The position numbers were made by a program, and so were the translations under genes. A stretch of DNA of 64,000 nucleotides, from NCBI GenBank assembly GCA_036506495.1, contig DASXRQ010000055.1, forward strand, positions 1 through 64,000. The letters run 5' to 3'. The stretch is from DASXRC01 sp036506495. GTDB lineage: Bacteria; Actinomycetota; Actinomycetes; Mycobacteriales; Micromonosporaceae. A model generated the notes under the pieces. That model ran no database searches and had not been told where the DNA came from. It saw only the letters and a list, made by a program, of their open reading frames with translations. How positions within the stretch are numbered: the stretch's first letter is position 1; each line of letters opens with the position of its first letter. Positions 33,009 through 40,915 of the stretch are shown in pieces.

Positions 33009-33986
33009 TCAGGCGGCCAGATGCGCGCGGACCTCGTCGGCGGCGTCGTCGCCGTACGACTCGGCGAGCCGCTTGACGAAAATGTCCGGCCGCACCTCGT
33101 ACTCCTGCGTGCCGACCGTCTCCAAGACCAGCGTCGCGAGCAGCGCGCCCACCTGGGCGGCCCGTTCGAGGCCGAGATCCCAGGAAAGGGCCGAGAAGAA
33201 ACCCGCCCGGAACCCGTCGCCGACGCCGGTCGGGTCGTACGCCTGGATCTCCCGCGCGACCGGCACGTGGATCCGGTCGATGCTCCGACCGGTGATCTCG
33301 ACGCCGTGCTTCCCGAGCGTGGTCACGCGGATCGCGACCCGGTCCAGCACATCCGCGTCGGACAGCCCGGTCTTGGACTCCAGCAGGGACTTCTCGTAGT
33401 CGTTGGTGAGCAGGTAGGCGGCGCCGGCGATGAGCCGGAGCACTTCCTCGCCGGACATGCGGGCGAGCTGCTGCGAGGGGTCGGCGGCGAAGGCGTACCC
33501 ACGCTCGCGGCACTCCTCGGAATGCCTGGTCATCGCGTCCGGGTCGTTCGCGCTGACCAGCACGAGGTCGAGGCCGCCAACCCGGTCGGCGACCGGGGCG
33601 AGCTCGATGTTGCGCGCCTCCGCCATCGCGCCGGCGTAGAACGAGGCGATCTGGCACATGTCCTCGTCCGTGGTGCAGACAAACCGGGCGGTGTGCGCGA
33701 CGTCGCTGACGTGCACGGACTCGCAGTCCACACCGTGCCGCTCCAGCCACGACCGGTAGTCGGCGAAGTCCGCGCCGACCGCGCCCAGCAGGATCGGGCG
33801 GAGCCCGAGTTGCGCCATTCCGAACGCGATGTTCGCCGCGACCCCACCGCGCCGCACAACAAGGTCGTCAACGAGGAACGACAGCGACACCTTGTGCAAC
33901 TGGTCGGCTATGAACTGGTTCGCGAACCGGCCCGGAAAGTGCATCAGGTGGTCCGTGGCGATCGAGCCAGAAACGGCGATCTTCAT
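33009..33986 (-). CDS. adoK: Adenosine kinase (PfkB family, actinobacterial AdoK)
   Basis: PfkB-fold kinase of 325 aa. It closely follows the pattern of M. tuberculosis AdoK (Rv2202c): the start IAVSGSIATDHLMHFPGRF, SFLVDDLVVRRGGVAANIAF, AADPSQQLARMSGEE and the catalytic AYDPTGVGDGFRAGF. AdoK phosphorylates adenosine to AMP in purine salvage and is unlike eukaryotic adenosine kinase. GAGGTCAGTC precedes the ATG. Its location before erpA and glycerate kinase matches Rv2202c-Rv2205c. The C-terminal tail is Ala/Asp-rich. Confidence 0.92.
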   Translation of the reverse strand: MKIAVSGSIATDHLMHFPGRFANQFIADQLHKVSLSFLVDDLVVRRGGVAANIAFGMAQLGLRPILLGAVGADFADYRSWLERHGVDCESVHVSDVAHTARFVCTTDEDMCQIASFYAGAMAEARNIELAPVADRVGGLDLVLVSANDPDAMTRHSEECRERGYAFAADPSQQLARMSGEEVLRLIAGAAYLLTNDYEKSLLESKTGLSDADVLDRVAIRVTTLGKHGVEITGRSIDRIHVPVAREIQAYDPTGVGDGFRAGFFSALSWDLGLERAAQVGALLATLVLETVGTQEYEVRPDIFVKRLAESYGDDAADEVRAHLAA

Positions 33987-34026
33987 GACTGACCTCGGTT
34001 CGCAGCGGCAGGCTGGTGCGCCGGTC

Positions 34027-34032
34027 AGCCTA
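34027..34032 (-). promoter_or_regulatory. Candidate -10 for adoK
   Basis: TAGGCT on the minus strand lies about 40 bases before the adoK ATG, just inside the end of the inverted repeat at 34042-34171. Confidence 0.4.
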
Positions 34033-34041
34033 GCTGAGTTT

Positions 34042-34171
34042 CTGGCCCTCGCTCCGATCGGGCGGCTCGCGCCGCCGAAGACCAGGGAGCGCAGCGAGGC
34101 CGCCCGCGGCGCCTGGGCTTGCCGGAGATGTGAACGCCGCGGCGCGAGCCGCCGAGCGAAGCGAGGGCCAG
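34042..34171. repeat. Long inverted repeat between erpA and adoK
   Basis: Left arm 34042-34074 and right arm 34140-34171 pair over about 32 bases with roughly four mismatches (ends CTGGCCCTCGCT and AGCGAGGGCCAG). The 65-base interior is GC-rich with minor inverted repeats. The right arm ends one base from the erpA stop codon, so it may terminate erpA. The 186-base gap holds nothing else except the adoK promoter. Confidence 0.75.
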
Positions 34172-34172
34172 C

Positions 34173-34529
34173 TTAGTGGAAGGAGTCGCCGCACGCGCAG
34201 GAGCCCTGCGCGTTGGGGTTGTCGATCGTGAACCCCTGCGCGTCGATGCGGTCGGCGAAGTCGATCGTCGCACCGGTCAGGTACGGGGCGCTCATGCGGT
34301 CCACCACCACTTCGACGCCACCGAAGTCGCTGACGAGATCCCCATCCAGCGAGCGCTCGTCAAAGAACAGCTGGTAACGCAGACCAGAACAGCCGCCCGG
34401 CTGCACCGCCACGCGGAGCCGCAGATCGTCGCGGCCCTCCTGGTCGATGAGCGCCTTGACCTTCTGGGCGGCGACGTCGGTCAGCACGACGGTGGTCGGG
34501 GCCTTGGTCTCGGTCTCGGGTGTGGTCAC
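34173..34529 (-). CDS. erpA: A-type iron-sulfur cluster insertion protein
   Basis: HesB/IscA/ErpA-family carrier of 118 aa. The three conserved Cys are present: one in QPGGCSGLRYQLFF and two in GSCACGDSFH at the C-terminus. It hands 4Fe-4S clusters to apo-enzymes, which would include NadA and LipA encoded in this window. The N-terminal 15 residues are Thr/Glu-rich. AGGGAG precedes the GTG start. The counterpart is Rv2204c, with the same neighbours. Confidence 0.92.
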   Translation of the reverse strand: MTTPETETKAPTTVVLTDVAAQKVKALIDQEGRDDLRLRVAVQPGGCSGLRYQLFFDERSLDGDLVSDFGGVEVVVDRMSAPYLTGATIDFADRIDAQGFTIDNPNAQGSCACGDSFH

Positions 34530-34688
34530 GGTATTAGCTCCCTGACGCCGGTGCGGTGAGGTCCGTACAAGCCAACGCTAGCCTGACGACCGCGGATTCC
34601 CAATCATAGTTACCCACTCCTGGTCGATTTTGACCCACATCACCCCGGCTGTCCGGCGCGGCCGGGCGGCCACGCAACACCACGTCGA

Positions 34689-35813
34689 TCATGATCGGCG
34701 AGAGAACTGGCGGGCCAGGCGGGCCGCCACCGCGCGCAGCCCCTCGGCCGGCTGGGCCATCGCCTCATCAAGGCCGCCGAAGTGGTCGACGAGGGAGTGC
34801 GTCTCCGTGACACCGGCGGCCGCCGCCTCTCGCCGCCCCGCGCTGACTCGGCCCGCGACCACGACGCACGGCAGACCCCGTTCCTGGGCCGCGGCGGCCA
34901 CGCCGGCGACCACCTTCCCGCGCAGGGACTGGTCGTCGAAAGAGCCCTCCCCAGTGATCACGAGGTCCGCCACGTCGAGCGCCCGGTTCAGCCCGGACAG
35001 CGCCGCCACCAGCCCGATGCCCGACTCACACCGGCCGCCGAGCGCGAGCACCATGGCGCCCAACCCGCCCGCCGCACCGCCGCCCGGCAGCCTACCCAGC
35101 CCGGGCGGGCATCCGGGCAATGCCTCCTCGAGTACGCCGGCGAAGCGCTCCAGGGCGGCGTCGAGCAACAGGACGTCCTCCCGGCTCGCACCCTTCTGCG
35201 GGCCATACACGCTCGAGGCGCCGGCGATGCCCAGCAACGGGCTGTCGACGTCGGTCGCCGCGACCAGCCGCACCGACCGCAGGCGGGGTTGACCGGCCAG
35301 CGCCGTGCAGGCGGCGAGCGCGGCGCCGCCGTAGGGCAGCGCGTACCCGGCGGAGTCCACCGGCGCGGCGCCGAGCGCGGCGAGCGCCCCGGCACCCGCG
35401 TCGTTCGTCGCCGAGCCGCCGAGCCCGATCACGATCTCCCGCGCGCCGCCCTCGACCGCCGTCGCTATCAGCACGCCTAGACCGTACGAGGTGGTGACCT
35501 TCGGGTCCCGCTCGTCCGGGGCGACCAGGTCCAGCCCGCATGCCTGGGCGCTCTCCACGTACGCGGTCTCGCCGACCATGAGCACGGCGGCCGGCGTCGG
35601 GCGGCCCAGCGGGTCGACGGCCTCGACGGCGGTCGGCTGCCCGCCGACGGCGGCCTGCAGCACGTCCAGGAAGCCCGGGCCGCCGTCCGCCAACGGCCGG
35701 CAGACCAGGTCGTCGCCGGGCGCCGCCGAACGCCAGCCGTCCGCGAGCGCGGCCGCGACGTCCGGCGCCGAAAGGGTGCCGGCGAACTTGTCCGGGCAGA
35801 TGAGTACGCGCAT
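34689..35813 (-). CDS. Glycerate kinase (type I)
   Basis: Glycerate kinase of 374 aa, phosphorylating glycerate to a phosphoglycerate. Typical motifs are RVLICPDKFAGTLSAPDVAA, the glycine-rich IVIGLGGSATNDAGAGALAA near residue 130 and GEGSFDDQSLRGKVVAGVA. The location matches Rv2205c. It is divergent from nadA. The final codons and stop lie in a palindromic sequence (CGATCATGATCG at 34686-34697). Confidence 0.9.
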   Translation of the reverse strand: MRVLICPDKFAGTLSAPDVAAALADGWRSAAPGDDLVCRPLADGGPGFLDVLQAAVGGQPTAVEAVDPLGRPTPAAVLMVGETAYVESAQACGLDLVAPDERDPKVTTSYGLGVLIATAVEGGAREIVIGLGGSATNDAGAGALAALGAAPVDSAGYALPYGGAALAACTALAGQPRLRSVRLVAATDVDSPLLGIAGASSVYGPQKGASREDVLLLDAALERFAGVLEEALPGCPPGLGRLPGGGAAGGLGAMVLALGGRCESGIGLVAALSGLNRALDVADLVITGEGSFDDQSLRGKVVAGVAAAAQERGLPCVVVAGRVSAGRREAAAAGVTETHSLVDHFGGLDEAMAQPAEGLRAVAARLARQFSRRS

Positions 35814-35821
35814 GGCGGCGA

Positions 35822-35867
35822 GTGTGGCAGGTCACAGGAGAACGGGGCGGGGTGTGGTATGCCACAC
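35822..35867. promoter_or_regulatory. Inverted motifs in the glycerate kinase/nadA divergent region
   Basis: GTGTGGCA at 35822-35829 is inverted as TGCCACAC at 35860-35867, and GTGTGG/CCACAC forms a tighter palindrome at 35852-35867. This is a candidate operator in the 90-base gap between the divergent genes. The regulator is unknown. Confidence 0.4.
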
Positions 35868-35903
35868 GGTGCCGACGCTCGTGCGCTCCCCCGCAGTGGG
35901 ACG

Positions 35904-37082
35904 ATGAAGGGCGTGACTGCCACCTGGGTTGAGCCCGAGAACACGTCCGCGGCGTTGCTGCTGCTCGGCCGCGGCACCGACCCCGCCTCCGAGCGTGGCG
36001 TCGACTGCCCCGGTGACCTGCCCGCACCGAGCGACCCCGACCTCGTCGCCCGAGCCGCGGCGGCCAAGGCCAGGCTCGGCGACCGGGTATTCGTGCTGGG
36101 CCACCACTACCAGCGCGACGAGGTGATCCAGTTCGCCGACGTGACCGGCGACTCGTTCAAGCTGGCCCGCGACGCGGCCGCCCGACCGGACGCGGAGTAC
36201 ATCGTGTTCTGCGGCGTGCACTTCATGGCCGAGAGCGCCGACATCCTCACCTCGGACGCGCAGAAGGTCGTGCTGCCCGACCTCGCGGCCGGCTGCTCGA
36301 TGGCCGACATGGCCGCCCTGTCCCAGGTGGAGACGGCGTGGGAACGGCTCGACGACGCCGACGCCGCGGAGTCCACGGTCCCGGTCACCTACATGAACTC
36401 CTCCGCCGACATCAAGGGCTTCGTCGGACGCAACGGCGGCGTGGTTTGCACCTCGTCGAACGCGCAGCGGGCGCTGACCTGGGCGTTCGAGCGCGGCCAG
36501 CGGGTGCTGTTCCTGCCCGACCAGCACCTCGGGCGCAACACCGCCGTGCTGGAAATGGGTATCGAAGCCGATGACTGCGTGCTCTACGACCCGCACAAGC
36601 CCGGCGGAGGGCTCACCGCGCGGCAGCTGCGCGAGGCCAAGATGATCCTGTGGCGCGGGCACTGCTCGGTGCACGGCCGGTTCACCCTCAGCTGCGTACA
36701 GGAGGTCCGGCGCCGGGTGCCCGACGTCAACGTGCTCGTGCACCCCGAGTGCCGGTACGACGTGGTCTTCGCGGCCGACTACGTCGGCTCGACGGAGTAC
36801 ATCATCCGCACCATCGAGGCGGCGCCGGCCGGCTCGTCCTGGGCGATCGGGACCGAGCTCAACCTCGTACGCCGGCTGGCGCGCCGGCACCCGGACAAGC
36901 AGATCATGTTCCTCGACCGGACGGTCTGCTACTGCTCCACGATGAACCGCATCGACCTGCCGCACCTGGTGTGGGCGCTGGAGGAGCTCTCCGCCGGCCG
37001 GGTGGTCAACCAGATCACCGTCGACCCGGACACCGCGCGGCACGCGCGCGCCGCGTTGGACCAGATGCTCGCACTGCCGTAG
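35904..37082 (+). CDS. nadA: Quinolinate synthase
   Basis: NadA, 392 aa, condenses iminoaspartate with dihydroxyacetone phosphate to quinolinate in NAD synthesis. The three 4Fe-4S Cys are visible in FCGVHFMAESADIL, LWRGHCSVHGRF and RTVCYCSTMNRI. Also visible are LGHHYQRDEVIQFAD near the N-terminus and HPECRYDVV. The ATG at 35904 was used; GTG 35913 is three codons later and the frame opens at 35859. No nadB or nadC follows, so nadA stands alone here, unlike the nadABC operon of M. tuberculosis. Confidence 0.92.
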   Translation: MKGVTATWVEPENTSAALLLLGRGTDPASERGVDCPGDLPAPSDPDLVARAAAAKARLGDRVFVLGHHYQRDEVIQFADVTGDSFKLARDAAARPDAEYIVFCGVHFMAESADILTSDAQKVVLPDLAAGCSMADMAALSQVETAWERLDDADAAESTVPVTYMNSSADIKGFVGRNGGVVCTSSNAQRALTWAFERGQRVLFLPDQHLGRNTAVLEMGIEADDCVLYDPHKPGGGLTARQLREAKMILWRGHCSVHGRFTLSCVQEVRRRVPDVNVLVHPECRYDVVFAADYVGSTEYIIRTIEAAPAGSSWAIGTELNLVRRLARRHPDKQIMFLDRTVCYCSTMNRIDLPHLVWALEELSAGRVVNQITVDPDTARHARAALDQMLALP

Positions 37083-37143
37083 GGCCACGCCCACCGAGGG
37101 TGAATCGCCCGCGGTGTGTGCCCCATCACCGGGCCCGGACCGC

Positions 37144-37149
37144 TATGCT
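37144..37149 (+). promoter_or_regulatory. Candidate -10 before the MurA-like gene
   Basis: TATGCT, a good TANNNT match, lies about 125 bases before the favoured TTG start. The leader would be GC-rich. No second promoter is obvious in the 192-base gap. Confidence 0.35.
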
Positions 37150-37274
37150 GCCCGGGCGATGCGGGCCCGATCTGTTCGTAGTCAGGCGTCTCCGGGCGTT
37201 TGGCGCCTCCGAGCCCGGCCGCGGATCCCGCCCCCGCCCGCGCTCGCCGCCCGACCGCCCCGATGGAGGCCGCG

Positions 37275-38615
37275 TTGACCGACTTCGCCCGCACCGACGT
37301 TCTGACCGTCCACGGCGGCAGCCCCCTGCGGGGCCGGATCCGTGTGCGGGGGGCGAAGAACCTCGTCTCGAAGGCGATGGTCGCCGCGCTGCTCGGCGAG
37401 CGCCCCAGCCGGCTGTCCGACGTGCCGCGCATCCGTGACGTCGAGGTGGTCCGCGGTCTGCTGGAGCTCCACGGCGTCCGCATCACGGACGGCGACGAAC
37501 CGGGTGAGCTGGTCCTCGATCCGGCGAACGTCGAACGGGCCAACGCCGACGAGATCAACGTGCACGCCGGCTCGAGCCGGATCCCGATCCTGTTCTGCGG
37601 CCCGCTGCTGCACCGGCTGGGCCACGCGTTCATCCCCGACCTGGGCGGCTGCCACATCGGTCCGCGGCCGATCGACTTTCATGTGCAGGCGCTGCGCGAG
37701 TTCGGGGCGGTCGTCGCGAAGGAGCCCGAGGGCATGCACCTCACGGCGCCGAACGGCCTGCACGGCACGAAGCTCGAGCTGCCGTACCCGAGCGTCGGCG
37801 CGACCGAGCAGATCCTGCTCACCGCCGTGATGGCCGAGGGCGTGACCGAGCTGCGCAATGCCGCGGTCGAGCCGGAGATCATCGACCTGATCTGCGTGCT
37901 CCAGAAGATGGGCGCGATCATCCAGGTCCACACCGACCGCGTCATCGAGATCGAAGGCGTCCCCCGGCTCGGCGGCTACCGGCACCGCCCGATCCCGGAC
38001 CGGATCGAGGCGGCCAGCTGGGCGGCGGCGGCGCTGGCCACCGGCGGCGGCGTGGAGGTGCTCGGCGCCCGGCAGGCCGACATGATGACGTTCCTCAACG
38101 TGTTCCGGGCGGTGGGCGGCGCGTTCGACGTCGACGATTCGCCGTGCGGCGGCATCAGGTTCTGGCATCCCGGCGGCGAGTTGCGCGCGGTGGCCCTCGA
38201 GACCGACGTGCACCCCGGCTTCATGACGGACTGGCAGCAGCCGCTCGTGGTCGCGCTCACCCAGGCTCGCGGCCTGTCGATCGTGCACGAGACGGTGTAC
38301 GAGCAGCGGCTGGGCTACACCGAGGCGTTGAACCAAATGGGCGCGACCATCCAGGTCTACCGGGACTGCCTCGGCGGCACCCCGTGCCGATTCGGCCGGC
38401 GCAACTTCAAGCACTCGGCGGTCATCGCCGGGCCGAGCAAGCTGCACGCCGCCGACCTGGTGATCCCCGACCTGCGAGCGGGCTTCAGTCACCTGATCGC
38501 GGCGCTGGCCGCGGAGGGCACCTCCCGGGTGTACGGCGTTAACTTGATCAACCGCGGGTACGAGGACTTCGAGGCGAAGCTCGCGGCGCTCGGCGCCCAC
38601 GTCGAGCGTCCGTGA
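37275..38615 (+). CDS. murA: MurA-like enolpyruvyl transferase
   Basis: EPSP-synthase-fold enzyme of about 446 aa, matching UDP-N-acetylglucosamine 1-carboxyvinyltransferase, which adds enolpyruvate in the first committed peptidoglycan step. It has RVRGAKNLVSKAMVAALL (the KN pair) near the start and LPYPSVGATEQILLTAV. The PEP-loop Cys is present in GGCHIGPRPIDFH (near residue 126), whereas mycobacterial MurA has Asp there, which underlies fosfomycin resistance. TTG 37275 has GGAGG five bases upstream and is preferred over ATG 37263. Whether it is the main or a second MurA cannot be told. Confidence 0.83.
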   Translation: MTDFARTDVLTVHGGSPLRGRIRVRGAKNLVSKAMVAALLGERPSRLSDVPRIRDVEVVRGLLELHGVRITDGDEPGELVLDPANVERANADEINVHAGSSRIPILFCGPLLHRLGHAFIPDLGGCHIGPRPIDFHVQALREFGAVVAKEPEGMHLTAPNGLHGTKLELPYPSVGATEQILLTAVMAEGVTELRNAAVEPEIIDLICVLQKMGAIIQVHTDRVIEIEGVPRLGGYRHRPIPDRIEAASWAAAALATGGGVEVLGARQADMMTFLNVFRAVGGAFDVDDSPCGGIRFWHPGGELRAVALETDVHPGFMTDWQQPLVVALTQARGLSIVHETVYEQRLGYTEALNQMGATIQVYRDCLGGTPCRFGRRNFKHSAVIAGPSKLHAADLVIPDLRAGFSHLIAALAAEGTSRVYGVNLINRGYEDFEAKLAALGAHVERP

Positions 38616-38629
38616 CGATTCGAATCGGC

Positions 38630-38635
38630 TACCCT
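38630..38635 (+). promoter_or_regulatory. -10 hexamer for leaderless DUF3043 gene
   Basis: TACCCT is followed by seven bases and then the GTG at 38643. Confidence 0.5.
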
Positions 38636-38642
38636 TCACGGC

Positions 38643-39272
38643 GTGCCGTCGCTGTTTCGCCGCAAGAACTCCGATCTCGTCGAGGAAGCCGCCGACGAGG
38701 TGAACCCGGAGTCGACCGACGTCGATCTGGGGCCGCGGTCCCGCGGGTACACCCCCGGCAAGGGGCGCGAGACCCCGAAGCGCCCGAGTGCGCAGCGCCG
38801 CCGCGCGACCGAGGCCGCGCCGACCAACCGACGCCAGGCGTACCGGAGGCAGCGTGACGCGCGGCGCGAGCAGCGGGCCGAGGCGATGGAGGGCATGCGG
38901 GCCGGCGACGAAAAGTACCTGCTCGCCCGCGACCGCGGCCCGGAGCGGGCGCTCGTCCGCGACATCGTCGACTCCCGGCGTACCGTCGGGACCTGGTTTT
39001 TCGGCGGCGCGCTCATCGTGCTGATCGGCTCGTCGGGCGCGATGCCGGTCGAGGTGCGGCTCGCCTCCAACGTGCTGTGGGCGCTGCTGGCCATCGGCGT
39101 GATCCTCGACAGCGTGCTGATCTCCATGCGGGTCAAGAAGCTGATCCGTGAGCGGTTCCCGAAGACCACGCAGCGGATGGGCAGCCTCTACCTGTACGCG
39201 ATCATGCGGGGCATCACCTTCCGCCGAATGCGCATGCCGCGGCCCCGCGTGAAGCTCGGTACAAAGATCTAG
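38643..39272 (+). CDS. DUF3043 membrane protein
   Basis: Actinobacterial DUF3043 protein of 209 aa. A basic, disordered N-terminal half (residues 1-110, rich in Arg and charged residues) is followed by two membrane helices (TWFFGGALIVLIGSSGAM and SNVLWALLAIGVILDSVLI) and a basic C-terminal tail. The homologue in M. tuberculosis is Rv2206, beside the same glycerate kinase. A -10 seven bases before the GTG suggests leaderless expression. Function unknown. The Eis-like gene follows after three bases. Confidence 0.87.
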   Translation: MPSLFRRKNSDLVEEAADEVNPESTDVDLGPRSRGYTPGKGRETPKRPSAQRRRATEAAPTNRRQAYRRQRDARREQRAEAMEGMRAGDEKYLLARDRGPERALVRDIVDSRRTVGTWFFGGALIVLIGSSGAMPVEVRLASNVLWALLAIGVILDSVLISMRVKKLIRERFPKTTQRMGSLYLYAIMRGITFRRMRMPRPRVKLGTKI

Positions 39273-39275
39273 CAG

Positions 39276-40484
39276 GTGCCGGTGCGGATCCGACGGGTCA
39301 CGGCAGAGGAGCGGCTGACGCTGGCGTTCCCGCTGCAGGCGTACGCCTTCGACCGGAGCCCGACCGCGGCGGAGGACGAGGAACGCCGGCGAGCATACCT
39401 GCCGTACCAGATCGGCAACACCACGCTGGTCGCGATGGTCGGCGACCAGCCACAGGCGGTGGCGACCTCGATCCCGATGCGTCAGCACGTCCGTGGTGCG
39501 GTGGTGTCGATGGCCGGCATCGCGGGCGTGGCTACGCATCCGCTGGCCCGCCGCCGCGGCCACATCCGCTCGCTGATGACCCAGCTGCTGCGCGAGTCCC
39601 ACGACGCCGGGCACGTCGTGAGCGCCCTGCACCCGTTCCGGCCGTCGTTCTACGCCCGGTTCGGCTACGTCGGGCTTCCACAGGCCAAGCGCGTGACCAT
39701 TCTCCCGGCAGACCTGGCGCCCATGCTCGGTACCGAGCTGCCCGGGGAGGTCCGCCTTGAGAGAATCAAGGAGGGGTACGCCGCGTACCGCGCGTTCACC
39801 GAGCGGCTGCTCGCCGAACGGCATGGGATGGCCCTCTTCCCCGACTACCGGGCGGTGGCGGTCCGCGACAGCGACGAGCACTGGCTGGTGACCGCGCGGG
39901 CCGACGGCGAGCTCGTCGCGGCCGCGCCCTACGCGATCCAACAGCACGGCGGCGACCTGGTGGCGAACGAATTTCTCTATACGACGCCGCTCGGTCGGGC
40001 GCTGCTGCTGCAGTTCTTCGCCCGGCACGTCGATCAGGTCGCGCGGGTCGTCGTCACCCTCGCGGCGGACGACATGCCCGAGCTGTGGCTGACCGACCTG
40101 CCCATGGTGACCGAGGTGCGCACGTCGTTTCCACACTCACCGGCGCCCGTGGCCCGGCTGCTCTCCGTTCCGGGACTGGCCGGGATCGATGCCGGGCCCG
40201 GCGTGGCGACCGTCGAGGTCGTCGACGACCCGTTGCTCGAAGGCCGTTATCTCCTGGACGGCACGACCGGAAAGCTCGAGGTCGCGGCGCCGTCCACCAC
40301 GGAGCCGTCGGCCGCGGCGCCCGTCGCGCGGCTGACCGCGGCCGGACTGTCCGCTCTGGTGTACGGCGTGCTCGACCCGACCGAGCTCGTGATGCGCGGC
40401 CTCGGTGACGTTCCGGCCGACACAGCAACGCAGCTCGCCGCCCTGTTTGACCGGCGCGTCCCGTTCGTGCTGACGCACTTCTGA
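39276..40484 (+). CDS. eis: Eis-like GNAT N-acetyltransferase
   Basis: Protein of 402 aa, the length of M. tuberculosis Eis, with two GNAT-fold regions and a C-terminal sterol-carrier-like domain. The acetyl-CoA loop is GVATHPLARRRGHIRSLM. Tyr126, the general acid in Eis, falls at the same number here (RPSFYARFGYVG). The last residue is Phe402 (VLTHF), whose carboxylate serves as base in Eis. Eis acetylates aminoglycosides at several amines and also protein lysines. The native substrate here is unknown. The GTG lies three bases after the DUF3043 stop, so the two are co-transcribed. Confidence 0.85.
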   Translation: MPVRIRRVTAEERLTLAFPLQAYAFDRSPTAAEDEERRRAYLPYQIGNTTLVAMVGDQPQAVATSIPMRQHVRGAVVSMAGIAGVATHPLARRRGHIRSLMTQLLRESHDAGHVVSALHPFRPSFYARFGYVGLPQAKRVTILPADLAPMLGTELPGEVRLERIKEGYAAYRAFTERLLAERHGMALFPDYRAVAVRDSDEHWLVTARADGELVAAAPYAIQQHGGDLVANEFLYTTPLGRALLLQFFARHVDQVARVVVTLAADDMPELWLTDLPMVTEVRTSFPHSPAPVARLLSVPGLAGIDAGPGVATVEVVDDPLLEGRYLLDGTTGKLEVAAPSTTEPSAAAPVARLTAAGLSALVYGVLDPTELVMRGLGDVPADTATQLAALFDRRVPFVLTHF

Positions 40485-40499
40485 CGCGCCGCCCCGCCC

Positions 40500-40564
40500 T
40501 TTCGCCGATCTAGGACTTGTGCTGGTGAGTGGATCTCTGATCCACCAGAACGACTCCTAGATCG
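40500..40564. repeat. Palindrome between convergent Eis-like and azlD genes
   Basis: The stem CGATCTAGGA (40506-40515) pairs with TCCTAGATCG at 40555-40564; the inner part pairs with mismatches and closes on GTGGATC/GATCCAC around three bases. The left edge is the 11-mer TTTCGCCGATC (40500-40510), the complement of GATCGGCGAAA found in the DUF559-flanking palindromes. It may be a bidirectional terminator. The remaining bases to 40606 show only short repeats of CGACGGAG. Confidence 0.75.
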
Positions 40565-40606
40565 ACGACGGAGGCCTCGATCGACCGACGGAGTTCTCGA
40601 TCGCCG

Positions 40607-40915
40607 TCAGGGGACGCCGAGCAGCCGCAGACCGGCGGCCGTGAGGGCGGCGGCGAGCACGACCACGATGAACGGCGCGCGACGCCAGGCCAGCACGGCC
40701 CCGACGAGCACACCCACCGGCCGCGCCACGCCGGCGTAGTGCCCGGCCTCGGTCAGCGCCGCGGTCGCGGCCAACGCGGCGAGCAGCGTGGCCGCAGCGA
40801 TCATGAGGATCCGGCGTAGCGCATCGGGCACCTCGAGCCGGTCGCCGAGGATGACCCCGGAGAGGCGGAAGGCGTACGTGCCGACGGCCAGCGCCAGCAC
40901 CGCGGCGATCACCAT
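40607..40915 (-). CDS. azlD: AzlD-family branched-chain amino acid exporter subunit
   Basis: Small membrane protein of 102 aa with three to four hydrophobic segments (VIAAVLALAVGTYAFRLSGV is first, with the AzlD-type TYAFR motif). It works with AzlC as a two-component exporter of branched-chain amino acids in characterised members. The ATG at 40915 lies within the azlC 3' end (seven-base overlap). Longer open frames in this region are shadows. Confidence 0.85.
   Translation of the reverse strand: MVIAAVLALAVGTYAFRLSGVILGDRLEVPDALRRILMIAAATLLAALAATAALTEAGHYAGVARPVGVLVGAVLAWRRAPFIVVVLAAALTAAGLRLLGVP

Noticed and set aside
37182..40136. 984-codon open frame on the minus strand
   Set aside because: It lies opposite nadA/MurA/DUF3043/Eis, is His/Arg-rich low-complexity sequence, and arises from high GC at third positions.
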